Below are positions 11,082-23,132 of a stretch of DNA of 64,000 bases, piece after piece. Under the pieces are notes generated by a model, which saw nothing but the letters and a program-made list of their open reading frames with translations, did not search any database and had not been told where the DNA came from. The position numbers and the translations under genes are program-made. This DNA is from Strigamia acuminata (lineage: Eukaryota > Arthropoda > Chilopoda > Geophilomorpha > Linotaeniidae). The DNA lies in assembly GCA_949358305.1 (NCBI GenBank), contig OX442314.1, positions 31,987,608-32,051,607 of the forward strand, written 5' to 3'. The first letter of the stretch is position 1. The number at the start of each line of letters is the position of its first letter.

Positions 11082-11918
11082 AAACCTGTGTGTTGTTTGT
11101 TACTGCTCGTTTGCATGTGATTGAATTCAAACGCTGCAGTTTTATTGTGTGTGTGTGTGTTTGCATTTTAATGGGTATTGATTAATGATTTAATATTAAT
11201 TCTGTATCTAGGAGATGCCATTCGAAAGGCTGTTTTGTTTATGGTAGCGTCTAGCACAAGTTACCTAGGAGATAATGATGATTGAGTTACACGTGTATGA
11301 CCTGAATACAAGAGCGATATGGTCATTATCCAACGTTGCCACCACCTACACAAGAAAATCACTAACTTGTTAAAGTTTTAAAACTTACTTACAATAAAGA
11401 GAATTAAATGACAATTCTTTGTTTTAAAAACACCAAAGTGATACATCCAAGAAATAGAAGTTTAATAAAAACATACATTTGTTTTCAAATAAACCATGCC
11501 AAGTAAGGTGCTCACAAAAATATTATCACAGTGTTAAAATTTACCCAATTGTTGTGTTGGCAATGATAATAACGAGGAATTACAATGAAATCATGTTTAT
11601 TATTAAATAATATTTCTATTTACACTGCTACGCAGTAATATTTTACTGAAATATTGAAATTTCTGGCATTTGTAGATTTTTATTTGCACAAAATTATTAT
11701 CACGCATTGTAAAAATTGCAGATTTATACATTTTCAACACCCTGTGATACCTCCCTTATGTTCAATTAGTCTATAAATTCAATCTTTTATCCCATCAATT
11801 AGTTTTGAAAGAACCATTTGATTAATTTCTTCCCACCAATGTTGCCTTGAATACATGGATGGGAGCATTACCTGTTGAAAGATGGCCTTTTGTCCAGCAA
11901 TTCTTATCATCCAGGGCT
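11082..11918. other. P2 5' flank, no gene
   Basis: A short (gt)n run at about 11,145-11,165, then 5' flank that parallels the P3 flank at 18,070-18,420 and ends in ordinary AT-rich sequence. No exon recognised. Confidence 0.55.
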
Positions 11919-12269
11919 TTAAATGGGAATTAAACACATCTTAATACGTATCAGAATACATCCTACCAGAAATAAAGGCAAGGGTAATCTTTCTCTTATA
12001 CAGCGGAATGCACCCAAAAACTTAACATTTCCACCACCTCCAAAGATCACCAAACATGGGATGCTGAATGGCACCGAATTATATTTTCTGATGAAAAAAA
12101 GTTCAAAATGGACAGATCTGATGGTTGCCAACATTACTGGCACGATTTGGTAAGGAACATGGAAGTGTTTTCAAAACGAGTTGGAGGTGGTGGAAATGTT
12201 AAGTTTTGGAGTGCATTCCGCTGTAAGAGAAAGACCATATTTGGTTTTCGAATCAATCTTGGTGGCTAA
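11919..12269 (+). pseudogene. Tc1/mariner transposase relic
   Basis: From 12,048 the plus frame reads W-D-A-E-W-H-R-IIFSDEKKF, then YWHDL, FSKR and GGGGNVKFW. This is the region around the second catalytic Asp of a Tc1/Tc3-type DDE transposase. It stops at 12,267. The first catalytic Asp and the terminal E/D region are absent. The stretch 11,990-12,042 is an inverted copy of 12,181-12,234, so the relic has also been internally duplicated in inverse orientation. Confidence 0.75.
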
Positions 12270-12394
12270 CTTGTCCAAACTAGAGCTGCATCAAATTGGA
12301 CCAAAAGTTAAACACGTTTGTTACCTGTTGTCATCCCAGAATGCAGTGCGGCTATATATTATGTTGCGCGATTGGTGGCACAACGCTCTGAACT

Positions 12395-12486
12395 TGGATT
12401 ATTCTTGTGTTGTTGATTTGCTTTAGCAACCGTTGCCCAGTTTACTCGATTAAAAGTTTATGTACATTGCCATCCGGAGTCTACAT
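12395..12486 (+). repeat. Fragment of IR-gene 5' flank
   Basis: This matches the sequence directly upstream of IR-A (42,590-42,690), IR-B (46,755 on) and IR-C (54,130 on): ttgttgatttgctttagcaa and onwards. It resumes at 14,190 after the foldback insertion. It is a copy of an IR promoter region with no IR exon attached. Confidence 0.65.
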
Positions 12487-12494
12487 CCTGCAAA

Positions 12495-14181
12495 GGGATT
12501 TCATACTAAGGTCGAAATAATTAAGGTCGAAATTATTCCTTTCCATAAAATATTTTCTTAGTCGTATGTTACTAAGGGCGAAATGATTAAAGTCGAAATT
12601 ACGTATACCGAAATGACTAAGGTCGAAATGAATAAGGTCGAAATTCAGTTTCTACCTTATTCATGAATAAGGTCGAAATGACTAAGGTCGAAATCCTGTT
12701 TCTACCTTATTCATGAATAAGGTCGAAACACAAAATTTTTATATGAATAAGGTCGAAACACAAAATTTTTATATGAATAAGGTCGAAACACAAAATTTTT
12801 ATATGAATAAGGTCGAAACACAAATTCAAAAACACGAGAATTTCTCTAAATAAATGTTTTTTATCACATGTTTTTGTATTTTCAGGAAACCAGAGCAGCT
12901 TCTAGAACTAACCTTTTCTCATTTTTCTCATTTATTATGTACATGAGTAATAAAAAAACTTTATTTTAGCCTAAATAAATTTGTTTTCATTTTGACTTTG
13001 ATTAAAACTGAAAACAAGCGTAAAAAATAGTAAGAAACTCTATTAAAACTGGAAAAACACGTAAAAGATGATAAAACACCGGTTAAAACCGAAAAAAATA
13101 ATAAAAACCATGAAAAACTGATTAAAACTTAAAAAAAAACTTGAAAAATTATCAAAAAACCGGAAAAAAAATGGGAAAAAAACATTAAAAACCTAAAAAA
13201 ACGGTTTAAAAATGAAAAAATCTTAAGAAATCATAAAAAAAATGATAAAAACGAGTTAAAACGAGGTGAAAAACATGAAAAACCGAACAAAAAATGGCGT
13301 CGATGTGCTGCAGTGAAGCACCGGGTAAATGCGCTAAGCAGCCTGCCGTGCGCATTTTTTAATAGATACAGTGTTTTAGGCGGTGTTTTTTCTATTGTTT
13401 GATCAGGCCAGTGTGTTACCAGTAGTAACCCACTTTATAGTGCCAATTAACATTCCAATAAAAAAACTGGATCAATATCAAAATAAAAACAAATTTATTT
13501 ATGCAAAAATGAAGTTACTTTATTACATATTTACAAAATAAATGAGAAAAATTAAAAAAGGTTAGTTCTAGAAGCTCTGGTTTCCTGGAAATACAAAATC
13601 ATGTGATTAAAAAACATTTTTTTTTGTTATTAGAGAACGAGAGAGTATATGTAATTTCGACCTTATTCATGATAATTTTCCATGAAAATCTCGATTGGAA
13701 AATTATCATGAATAAGGTCGAAATTACATATACTGAAATGACTAAGGTCGAAATCCTATTTCGATCTTATTCATGAATAAGGTCGAAATGCTGTTTCGAT
13801 CTTATTCATGAATAAGGTCGAAATGCTGTTTCGATCTTATTCATGAATAAGGTCGAAATGACTAAGGTCGAAATGCTGTTTTGATCTTATTCATGAATAA
13901 GGTCGAAATTACATATACAGAAATGACTAGGGTCGAAATCCTATTTCGATCTTATTCATGAATAAGGTCGAAATGCTGTTTCGATCTTATTCATGAATAA
14001 GGTCGAAATGCTGTTTCGATCTTATTCATGAATAAGGTCGAAATGACTAAGGTCGAAATGCTGTTTTGATCTTATTCATGAATAAGGTCGAAATTACATA
14101 TACAGAAATGACTAGGGTCGAAATGACTAAGGTCGAAATCTCGTTTCGACCTTATTCATTTCGACCCTAGTATCCCATCCC
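12495..14181. mobile_element. 1.7-kb foldback element with 8-bp target duplication
   Basis: Flanked by CCTGCAAA at 12,487-12,494 and 14,182-14,189; the uninterrupted site exists at 42,680. Ends are GGGAT...ACTA(A/G)GGTCGAAAT in inverted orientation. Both arms are built from a tandem motif (aaggtcgaaat with attcatgaataaggtcga palindromes), and inner arms also pair (ggaaaccagagc... versus ...gctctggtttcc). The loop is AT-rich. There is no ORF. An 8-bp duplication fits hAT-type mobilisation. Confidence 0.8.
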
Positions 14182-14330
14182 CCTGCAAACTTGCAATTTA
14201 TGTGTATTGACAGCTATATTTACATCCGACAAACATGTCGTGACTGCCCCAGCAAAACGTGAGGGGGTGGAAATTCTTCAGCTTAAAAGGCCACTTATTG
14301 TAAGAAAAACCCAGCGCGGGATGCATATAT

Positions 14331-14595
14331 TTTTTTCTACAGCGACACTACCGATCATCCGCCCATCACCGCTGCACCAGGCACTGTAAGCGATCAACGT
14401 CCTTTTCACACTCATTTTTGTGCCGTGCCTTGCGAGTTTGGAGACCTAACCTAACCCAAATTTTAATATTAACACCCTCCCCCAAATAGTGACCAAGAAA
14501 ACGATTACGCGGAAAAGGAAAAGAATCGTTACGCCTGGTGCAGTGGCAGCGATCGGTAATGGGCGGATGATTGGTAGTGTCGCTGTAGAAAATAA
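14331..14595. repeat. Small foldback repeat, family F1
   Basis: Inverted arms tttctacagcgacactacc... and ...ggtagtgtcgctgtagaaa enclose about 200 bp containing acctaacctaaccc. Another copy lies at 42,831-43,090 (right arm decayed) and a partial one at 20,170-20,375. Noncoding. Confidence 0.65.
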
Positions 14596-14635
14596 TACAT
14601 GCGCGTGGGATAAGCTACTACAGTTTGCGTATGTT

Positions 14636-14920
14636 GATGCTAACTTCGTACTGCGCATCCTATATTCTGCGCAGACAATTTTCCAATTCCAGTTGTTATT
14701 TAGAAGTAGTTAGCCTAATATTAGGCCTAATAATGCTAAAATAAAGCAAATAAACAACAATAAACTCATCATTAAAAGTTACTTACAAAATATATTTGTT
14801 TATTTATCTTAGTTTAGCATTACTAGGCCTAATATTAGTCTTAATACTGCTAAATAACAAATTGAATTGGAAAACCGTCTGCGTAGAATGGGATGCGCAG
14901 TATGAATTTAGCATCAAGAC
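14636..14920. repeat. Palindromic MITE, family F2
   Basis: The arms are about 120 bp and inverted: gatgctaacttcgtactgcgc... against ...gatgcgcagtatgaatttagcatc, with the gcctaatattaggcctaata motif inside both. A partial copy is at 20,425-20,665. No ORF. Confidence 0.65.
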
Positions 14921-15099
14921 ACTGGGCGCGAATTGTAGGTTTGGTCTATGTTTTGTTTTTGCTTGGCATGTTATTTATTTAAACAAAGGTTCAAATTGTA
15001 TTATATACATATATTGGCTACAGAAGTATATATTCAAATCTGATTATTGAGATTAATGTTTGAATAAGTTTCTAGAGTAATGTGAGGACAATAAATTTG

Positions 15100-15640
15100 T
15101 TACTTACCGTGACCGCGCAATCAGCACTCCAAGACCCAATTCCGAACGGCCACGTACGATGACATCGCACTCCAAATGAAAAGGGTGTGCGAAGTTCCTG
15201 ACTTGCACCAAGTCCGCAGCTTCTGGCTACTCATGTGCGTCGTTAATCGCAAATTCGATGGAAGCCAACGTACACGTGATGGCTGCTTCGACGTCGACCG
15301 TGACAACTCCGACCACTGCGCACGCGGATCAACTCCGAAAACACGCAGCACCAAGCTCTAGTTCCTCGGAGTGGGCGAAATCGCCCTGATTTTCCGTTCT
15401 CCGCACCTCAGCCAACTGCGCTGACTGCTCCGCTCGTTCCTGCAATCATCCTGCTGCACCTCCGATTGCGCGTGCAACAACACCAGTGGTGCCCATGGCT
15501 CCACCGATCGCTAGTTTAGCACCTTCAATCGCACCGCGCATTCCCGCCATCATTCCCGTGCTTCATCCGCCATATCGTCATCCACAATGCCTTCGCAAGA
15601 AGAAAAAGCAGCTCCTTAGCAAGCACATGTTTAAATTGAA
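15100..15640. other. GC-richer unidentified stretch
   Basis: Composition shifts to GC-rich and looks like decayed coding DNA, with interrupted frames on both strands. No domain recognised. It may be transposon debris. Confidence 0.3.
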
Positions 15641-16088
15641 CGATGCACTCCAATTTCCATAACCAAATTATTAGCTTTATTTCTGCATTTTATTGTTGTA
15701 AATTAAAGTGGATACAAACCGCTATATTCTCGCTCGCACTCGTATCACGCGACCTCCGCGCCTTGCTGGTCGAACTAGAAGTCCCCAAGTCACGTTTTGG
15801 GTCGCGAGATTACAGAACAACTCCCTCTGGCCGGAGAGACCCTCACACTGGAAACAAAACAACATTTATTACATTGTTTAAACGTTTATTATTAATTGTT
15901 ACATTCAATAATGCAAAATAATGCTACAAGTATGTTCGCTTCCCTGCATTTCCTATTGCAGTTTTATACCTGTCTTTTTTTTATGACGCTGTTTCCACAG
16001 TGCCGCCTTGCATTTGCACCAATGAATAAATTAGTTGTTGCCTGTACCATATACAAAGAAGTTCGATTTCATTCTCACTCCACAAGAT

Positions 16089-16301
16089 TTATACTTTGAT
16101 TGAAATACAAATCAATTTATGGCTACACCGAAACAATGCTTCTTTCACTAAAGCAAGTGCTGCGAGTTTTCTGAGAATAATAATTAAATTTGGGTTGATG
16201 CTAGTGCGCGTTTGGATGTCCGAACGGGCGTATTGTGATTGCGCAGCATTAAGAATGATAGTGGCGGGCGGTGACTGTTTAAACTTTGAATTTAGCATCA
16301 A
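16089..16301 (-). CDS. Candidate small ORF in the P3 3' flank
   Basis: A relative of 9206-9391, beginning MLNSKFKQSPPATIILNAAQ. It lacks the upstream ATG seen behind P2, carries a short insertion (DIQTRTS) and has a different C-terminus. It lies 120 bp past the P3 stop on the same strand. Low confidence that it is translated. Confidence 0.2.
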   Translation of the reverse strand: MMLNSKFKQSPPATIILNAAQSQYARSDIQTRTSINPNLIIILRKLAALALVKEALFRCSHKLICISIKV

Positions 16302-16420
16302 GTTATAGTCTGTCTTCTTATGTGGTTGTTAATAATTAGAATAATAATTAATGAGAAATACATCCGAAAAACTAATGAGGATACAGGCTTATATGCAATA
16401 ATGGAGTGAGATAAGATCGG

Positions 16421-17927
16421 TTATTTTTTCCCGGGGAAAAGTTGGGGCAAATAATTCAAGCAGGAAAGGAGAGAAATTCCGAGGAAAAGTCCTACGGTGC
16501 CACCCACTTCAGACACCAAGCTGGACAGGGGATAAACGAAATATTCGCTAACGATTTGCTTCGTATTCATTTTGTGAATGATTGTGACGGTGGCGCCAGC
16601 GCCGTTTTGTGGATCTGAGCCATATTCTGTCATTATGGGGAATCTGGTGACGGAACATGGGCGTCTGCAATTGCTGTTATGTTGCGAATACAAAAGGAGA
16701 AAAATTTTCGTTTTCAGTTTATTCACTTGGGAAATTGAGTTGCAAAGCGGTTTTGTCGAGTTCACAAAAGGCCATCTAAGGTGGATATGGAATTATTATT
16801 GAATATCTATTGATTAAGCATAAGTATTTATCTGACCTGCATTTGATGTCAGAAGTGTCTAATTGGTCATTAATCCATCGATTAATGCACTCGATCTCTT
16901 CATCCTCAGTGACGCAGGGGTTTCGACTCGTGTTTAAATAGTCAAACTGCAACAGTTGTCAATATTTAAATACGGAAATCAATGCGATTATTGTCTGTGT
17001 TTGATTGTTTACTTTTGTTTCTGACAGTTGCATAGCACTGTATTTCCATGGACGAATGACTGATTTGCCAATAAACATGAGTTTGGTTGAAGTTGCTTCG
17101 TAAACATCAGCCTGTAATAGACGAATTGTAATATTGTTATATTGTAATATTAGATTCATCTTACATGGAATCCTTTAGAATCTGAAGTTAACGGTAAATT
17201 CAACCAAAACACCCAGGTTTCTCCAACAAAATACCATTGCAGATCTAAAAGAATCAAATATTGTTTCAGGATTTTTGTGTTAATTAAACGGAATATGGTA
17301 GTTAGTAATGACCAAATTGTAGAACTCTGCATGGACCCGCGATCGTGTTGGCTTCCTTCTCTTGTAGCCAGTCTTCGGTTTCACATTTGCTGGAATTGAC
17401 CGCATGATGACACTGGAATACCCGATTGGCTTTGTACGGTCAAATTGTTACTTGATGTTTGAACTTACTCTGTGGAATTTGACGATCTTGTCTTTTGTTG
17501 TTGGGCGTTCCCATAGATCCAATAGTGTGACCTTGATCTTGTCGAAAGGAAAATGTTCCTGGTCGGCCCGACTCAGTGCGCTGCAAGCTGCGTCTCTTGC
17601 ACAGAGTGGATCGAATCTTCTGGAAAAGTCGTACGTCAAATCGTGAGTGAATGGGCAAATTACGAAGCTAGGTGTTGTATACTGGCTGAAGCGTTCAATT
17701 TTTACATAGTTGCCTATTGGCTGTGCAAAGTACTTGTCGATGCAAATTGACAACTGCCAAGTGCACAGTGCAGTGCTCAGCAGCAGGGAAGCAATTCCCA
17801 ATGCTTTGGCCGTCTTATTTGCCTGCGGTTGTCGTTGTCGTTTAGGTGATGGTGTGATGCGAATATGGTAAACGCGAGTATCCGGAGAAACAATTCTACG
17901 TCTCATTCTTCTACTATGGATTTTCAT
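16421..17927 (-). CDS. DEG/ENaC channel P3, complete
   Basis: Six exons (minus): 17469-17927, 17313-17412, 17165-17244, 17013-17111, 16837-16946, 16421-16775. They join in phase to 400 residues. TM1 lies in exon 1, and the pore-lining TM2 reads GGTVGLFLGISLLSCLNYL. Here the G-x-S filter is GIS rather than GFS. Exon 1 has one extra codon near its end (ERPTTKDKIV) relative to P1 and P2. P3 is most like P2 over exons 1-4. No disabling change seen. Confidence 0.93.
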
Positions 17928-17985
17928 TGCGCCTGAAAATGACTCCCACAACAGCAGGAAAACAATATTTAAGGTGTATTAACGA

Positions 17986-18015
17986 GTATTAACGTTAACG
18001 CTCGCCGACCTAACC
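17986..18015 (-). promoter_or_regulatory. Conserved upstream motif of P3
   Basis: AACGTTAACGCTCGCCGACC about 65-80 bp upstream of the P3 ATG; matches the other five genes. Confidence 0.5.
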
Positions 18016-18420
18016 TGTGTGTTGTTTGTTACTGCTCGTTTCCATGTGATTGAATTCAAACGCTGCGGCTTTATTGTGTGTGTGTGTTTGCATGTTAATA
18101 TTGATTAACGATTTAATATTAATTCTGTATCTAGGTTATGCCATTCGAAAGGCTGTTTTGTTTATGGTAATAGCGTCTAGCACAAGTTACCTAGGAGATA
18201 ATGATGATTGAGTTACACGTGTATGACCTGAATACAAGAGCGATACGGTCGTTATCCACCGTTGCCACCACCTACACAAGAAAATCACTAACTTGTTAAA
18301 GTTTTAAAACATACTTACAATAAAGAGAATTAAATGACAATTCTCTGTTTTAAAAACACCAAAGTGATACATCCAAGAAATAGAAGTTTAATAAAAACAT
18401 ATGGTACATTTGTTTTTAAC

Positions 18421-19484
18421 TGCGGCGATCCGGGTTTTCACTTAATAAATTGAGTAGACTTATCAAGTGATCGTCGTTGAGATGCCGTTAGGACTTCTAC
18501 TCTGTGGCCAAATGGTTGTCTAGGGGAATGATTTTACACACAAAGTAAAGGAATAATTTGCGATTGCTTTAATTGTCTAAAATACACGATGAATAAAAAG
18601 TAATAATAAGTAATGACTGGGTCGATCTGACTTCTCTTTGTACTTGGACACTCACTGTTAACGGTCGGCGTCAAGATGGCGTCGATGGCGTTGTGTGAGC
18701 GCGGGATTTTGGCAGAGTAAACTCGATGCCAAAAAACGTCTCTAAATATACTAGAATTCTCGTGGAGCACGCTCGACACGAGAATACGTCTTGCACACAG
18801 CGGTTTTGATTTTTACGGAGCAAGCTCGACGTAACAATCCGTCTACACACAGTCTTCTTTGTGGAGCAAGCTCGACACAAAGAACTTCAAATTGACAGAG
18901 CAAGCTCGATGTCAATTCCACACAGAAATGGCTTAAATTACTCGAGGTAATTCAAGCAGAAAGGCGCTATTCCGTACAGTTGGCACGGACCAGCAATGAA
19001 TCTCAACTCTTTCAGATATCACAGATCACACTTAGCAATGTTGGGCATAAGTTTGACACAGATGTGAATGGTTTGGAAGCGGAATCAAGAATGCGGGAAG
19101 AGTGGGCCAAAACCGTTTGGCTCACTCCAAAATCTGCTCAGTAAAGCTGCGCAGATGACGAGTTACGCAAAGATCACACACGGCCGCGTGTGCAACAATT
19201 GAGCCAGGCACGCGCGAGAGGAGGGATGCTCCGCCCAGGCACACGCCTAGCAGCATCATCAAAGGAATGCACGCTGCAGCGTGATTGGTTGACGCTGTTG
19301 CTGGGCCAAACTTGCTGCAAAACACAATATTATTTGGGTAATATTGTGTCTTGTTTTGTATTCAGGTTTTATATGTTTCGCTTCAACTTACATTGAAACG
19401 GAACATAAAATAATGTTGACTTGAGTTATCAGCTAACTTGGAAATATGGTGCCCACTCAAATAGGAATATTTGAGGTCACCACA
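18421..19484 (-). mobile_element. Solo LTR 1
   Basis: Starts TGCGGCGATCCGGG and ends GGTCACCACA, the same termini as the LTR at 60,331-61,283. Orientation is taken from that element, in which the polypurine tract adjoins the right end, so the LTR reads on minus. The uninterrupted site is seen at 11,480-11,500. A short possible target duplication (AAC) flanks it, less clear than for solo LTR 2. It is 1,064 bp and has no internal region, so it arose by LTR-LTR recombination. It contains a cassette of hairpins (18,756-18,917). Confidence 0.8.
18756..18917. other. Tandem hairpins with constant loop and covarying stems
   Basis: Four consecutive hairpins share the core GAGCAMGCTCGA but have different, self-complementary stems: ATTCTCGTG/CACGAGAAT (18,756-18,785), GATTTTTACG/CGTAACAATC (18,808-18,839, one mismatch), TTCTTTGTG/CACAAAGAA (18,855-18,884) and AATTGACA/TGTCAATT (18,890-18,917). 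A fifth stem with a different loop follows near 18,930-18,957. The pattern implies selection or a copying mechanism acting on structure rather than sequence. LTR 3 has comparable hairpins with TTCG loops at about 60,850-60,910. Confidence 0.7.
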
Positions 19485-20048
19485 AACCATGCCAAGTACA
19501 AGTACAACTCTTTTGAACTAAACAGAAGTGCTTATTCAATCTGTCAACCTGCTTGCATGCACAACAATTTATTTCACGGGATAAATTGCAGGTATTGTTG
19601 TATCTTTTAGAAAACGCTGATAACATCTTTCCTGCAGTAGCTGTATTCAAAAAGATTCACCGCGACACCAAATACTCCACTTTTTGAATGCAGTATTTTT
19701 GAATTCACTTTAATTAAACTACTGCTTGTTTCAGACTTTCAGTTTGCCGTATATGTCAACATGTCAACACCAAATTTGGCACCTTGCAACACGATGGAAG
19801 ACATTACTCGTGCCCATTGCCAATATTTTAACAATTATTATTGCAATAAAAAAAACTTGCAAATGTAAACAAACCTTAGAAAATATTTATTACCACACTA
19901 TTGTGCATGAAACACACGGAAAATGTAATATATCTTGCGCTAGCTGATAGTTTCGATCAGACTACAACAGACCACCAAAACTATCCAATGTCTCAAATGT
20001 CGGCAGTGTCGTCGGGTTAGCAGTGGGAATGTCCTTTCTTTCTCATAT
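19485..20048. other. Spacer right of solo LTR 1
   Basis: No gene recognised. A segment at 19,757-19,840 (MSTPNLAPCNTMEDITRAHC in the plus frame) recurs at 34,925-35,005 upstream of P6, so it belongs to the duplicated DEG/ENaC unit. The short frame is cut differently in each copy. Confidence 0.4.
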
Positions 20049-20665
20049 TTGGTTTTCGAATCAATCTTGGTGGCCAACTTGTTCAAACTAGAGCTGCATC
20101 AAATTGGACCAAAATTTAAGCACGTTTGTTACCTGTTGTCATCCCAGAATGCAGTGCGGCTATATATTATGTTGCACTGTAAGCGATCAATGCCCTTTTG
20201 TGCCGTGCCTTGCGAGTTTGGAGACCTAACCTAACCTAATTCAAATTTTAATATTAACACTCTCCCCCAAATAGTGACCAAGAAAACGATTACGCGGAAA
20301 AGGAAAAGAATCGTTACGCCTGGTGCAGTGACAGCGATCGGTAATGGGCCGATGGTTGTTAGTGTCGCTGTAGAAAATAATACATGCGCATAGGATAAGC
20401 TACTACAGTTTGCGCCCGGTATGTTGATGCTAAATTCGTACTGCGCATCCTATATTCTGCGCAGACAATTTTCCAATTCCAGTTGTTATTTAACAGTAGT
20501 TAGCCTAATATTAGGCCTAATAATGCTAAAATAAAGCAAATAAACAACAATAAACTCATCATTAAAAGTGACTTACAAAATATTTTTGTTTATTTACCTT
20601 ATTTTAGCATTATTAGGCCTAATATTAGTCTTAATACTGCTAAATAACAAATTGAATTGGAAAAC
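20049..20665. repeat. Patchwork of repeat fragments
   Basis: Contains copies of the Tc1-associated fragment (20,058-20,170), foldback F1 (20,170-20,375) and MITE F2 (20,425-20,665) found together around 12.2-14.9 kb. The block was therefore duplicated as a unit and then rearranged. Confidence 0.6.
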
Positions 20666-21773
20666 CGTGACCGCGCAATCAGCACACGTTCGTTTTTAAC
20701 ACGTCATTTTAATTGACCGAATTTGAACCGTTTGAATGAATGTCACGTGAGAGTCTATCTAAATATTAGAATAGTTCGTTCTTTCAAGAAATGTTTCATC
20801 CAGTTAGGTTATACAATTTTTACCGTTTCCACCATTTGACCTCGCTGCATCCATGATGTTTTGCAGTCCACTATTGCCACCTGGCGAAGAAATAGTCAAA
20901 CTGACAAAAACGCTCCAAAGTCTTACATTTTGCCAGTTTATTTCTCGCCATACTGCAACGGTAAAATTTAAAACAATTATGAAATATTATAAACTATATT
21001 CCTTTTTTACGGGTATTTTGTTTTACATAAACCAATAGGCCTACGATAAATAAAGTGGAAATTAATTCCAACATTAAAGTGAGAAATGGAGTAAATCATC
21101 ATCAGACCTCCACAAATTTTAAAAATAATAATTAAAAATAGATGTATAAACACGCATATACTAGAAAATTGAACGCAGCAAGACATGGACACACCGTATT
21201 AGTACTTAATATACACTAATACCAACCCTAATGCCTAATGTTCTAATAAAACTTGTTGAGGTTTAGAAACTGTATGTTACAAACAAGGTGGGATATGGTG
21301 TTTTGTAACCAAGGCACCTACCGTCTCAAAACACTGTTACCGTATTACCAAATTCAAAATTGTTGCCACATGCTAAGTTGAGGGTGGAAATTCAAACTCT
21401 TGTAGTGCATGCAGGTGAAGCAACCACCACCAAAAAATTAGAATAGAAAGGTAAGACAGAATTCGTGGGAAAAACCAGTCGATGCCAGAATCAGACCCAC
21501 GATCGCTACGGTGGCCAAAATTAAAAGTATTACGGAAGCCCAGACGAGAACCACGCGATTGTTCGCACCGGTGCTCTATAATTAATTAAATAATCACGAT
21601 TGCTTGTTGGATGTGTTCAATTTCAATTGTAAATTACCAAAGTGCGAATGGACTGTGTTCTGTGGACAATATCGATGGATGACGACCGAGTTGAGAGCTC
21701 AATGATGGCCTCCATGGTGGACGAATGTGGTAATATTAAGGCGAGGTAAATGATGTGATGCAAATATTGGCGG
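20666..21773. other. Gene-free spacer
   Basis: 20,750-20,960 matches 47,800-48,000, a stretch upstream of the BTB gene. The rest is AT-rich with no recognisable exon. Confidence 0.45.
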
Positions 21774-23132
21774 TGTTGCGATCCAGGAATTTATCCACGA
21801 AATACTTACCGTACCTTTTCCTTGGATAAACCGCAATCAAGATGCCGTTTATAGGCCTTAAACTCTGTTGCCTGTAAAATAATATCTAGGGGTATTTTTA
21901 GGAAATAATAACTCAAGTTGAATTGAATAAAAATAATATAAATGAACTTTATTCGGTAAATTTACAAGTGAAATTGTGAAATATCAATAAATGAATTAAT
22001 AACTACCTAAATTTACTAGTTAAATTAGCGAGGAAATAGGAAGAAAAATCGATATTTCTTGTGTTCGTACGGAACAAAGAAATGCGCTACCAACAATGGT
22101 TAGTTGTTGAGCGCGAAAAATTGGCGCGCAACAAACGGTGTTTGTTACGCTCAAAATGGCGAGTCGGACTCGCCTGAAAAATTTCTCTCGTTTGTACGAT
22201 GGCTTTTATCTGCAAGCTCCGGAGGGACGTCGCGGTGGCTTACAGATATCGGCGATGGTTCACGGCGAGAGGTTTGCCTGTGACGACGACGGCGTGCCCG
22301 GACGAGTCACGGAGCACAATAATCGACAGCGAGCGGTAAAAATTCCTTCGCACGTTCGATGGCGTAGACTGTAAACTCTGGAGGGACTCCGCGGTGGTTT
22401 ACAGTCGTTCGCGATGGTTCCCGAGCGACGGTTTGCCCTGTCGACGATGGGGAGTCTCGGATAAATCAACGAGACTCAACGATGGCCGGCGGTGAGCGAG
22501 TTTTTCTCGGGCGTTACCCGAGATTCGTAATCAGAGCGCCAATGGGGCTGGTTCCACCGAATATTCAGTGGAAACAGCAGAATCATAACTCACCAAAACT
22601 TAAACACGGTCAATACTTGAATCCTTTGTTGAAGTTCTAAGCAGTGATCACTTGTGTTGTTGTTGTTGGTGTGTGTATGTCAAGAGTGGGCCAAACCACC
22701 AAAATTTGGGGTTTTATGCACACTCGAAATCTGCGCACCAAAAGTGCTCAGAGGGCTAATTTTGGTACAACAAAGGAATATTGTTGCGCCAAAACCGTTG
22801 GTATTACACACTTCGGTTCTGCGCACTAATCGCGCGCCGTGAGCTTAATTAGGTGCAGAAGTGTGGCAATCCTGCACCTGCAGGCCTGGCACACTTCGGA
22901 TCTGCGCAGTAAAGCTGCGCAATTAACTTGGTTTGGTGTAACAAAGCATTCTGCTACACCAAACGGTTAATTACTGGACTCACCCCAGTCAAATGCTAGG
23001 GGAGTTTTCCTTCCCTAATTATGTAACTTGGTTTGGCATGTGCCAAACCAAAATATACAATTTCTTTACGTGGTGACTATTTATTTAATAAAAACACACA
23101 CAATTACCAAATAACAACTCAGGGTCACCACA
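21774..23132 (-). mobile_element. Solo LTR 2
   Basis: Starts TGTTGCGATCC and ends GGTCACCACA, and is bounded by a perfect 4-bp target duplication GCGG (21,770-21,773; 23,133-23,136), as expected for gypsy-type integration. At 1,359 bp it is longer than its relatives at 18,421 and 60,331 and holds extra GC-rich sequence at 22,190-22,500. It shares the ctgcgcagtaaagctgcgca segment with LTR 1. No internal coding region. Confidence 0.85.

Noticed and set aside
14446-14713. ORFs on both strands with SVAVENN/FSTATLPIIRP
   Set aside because: They lie over a foldback repeat and mirror each other because the DNA is palindromic.
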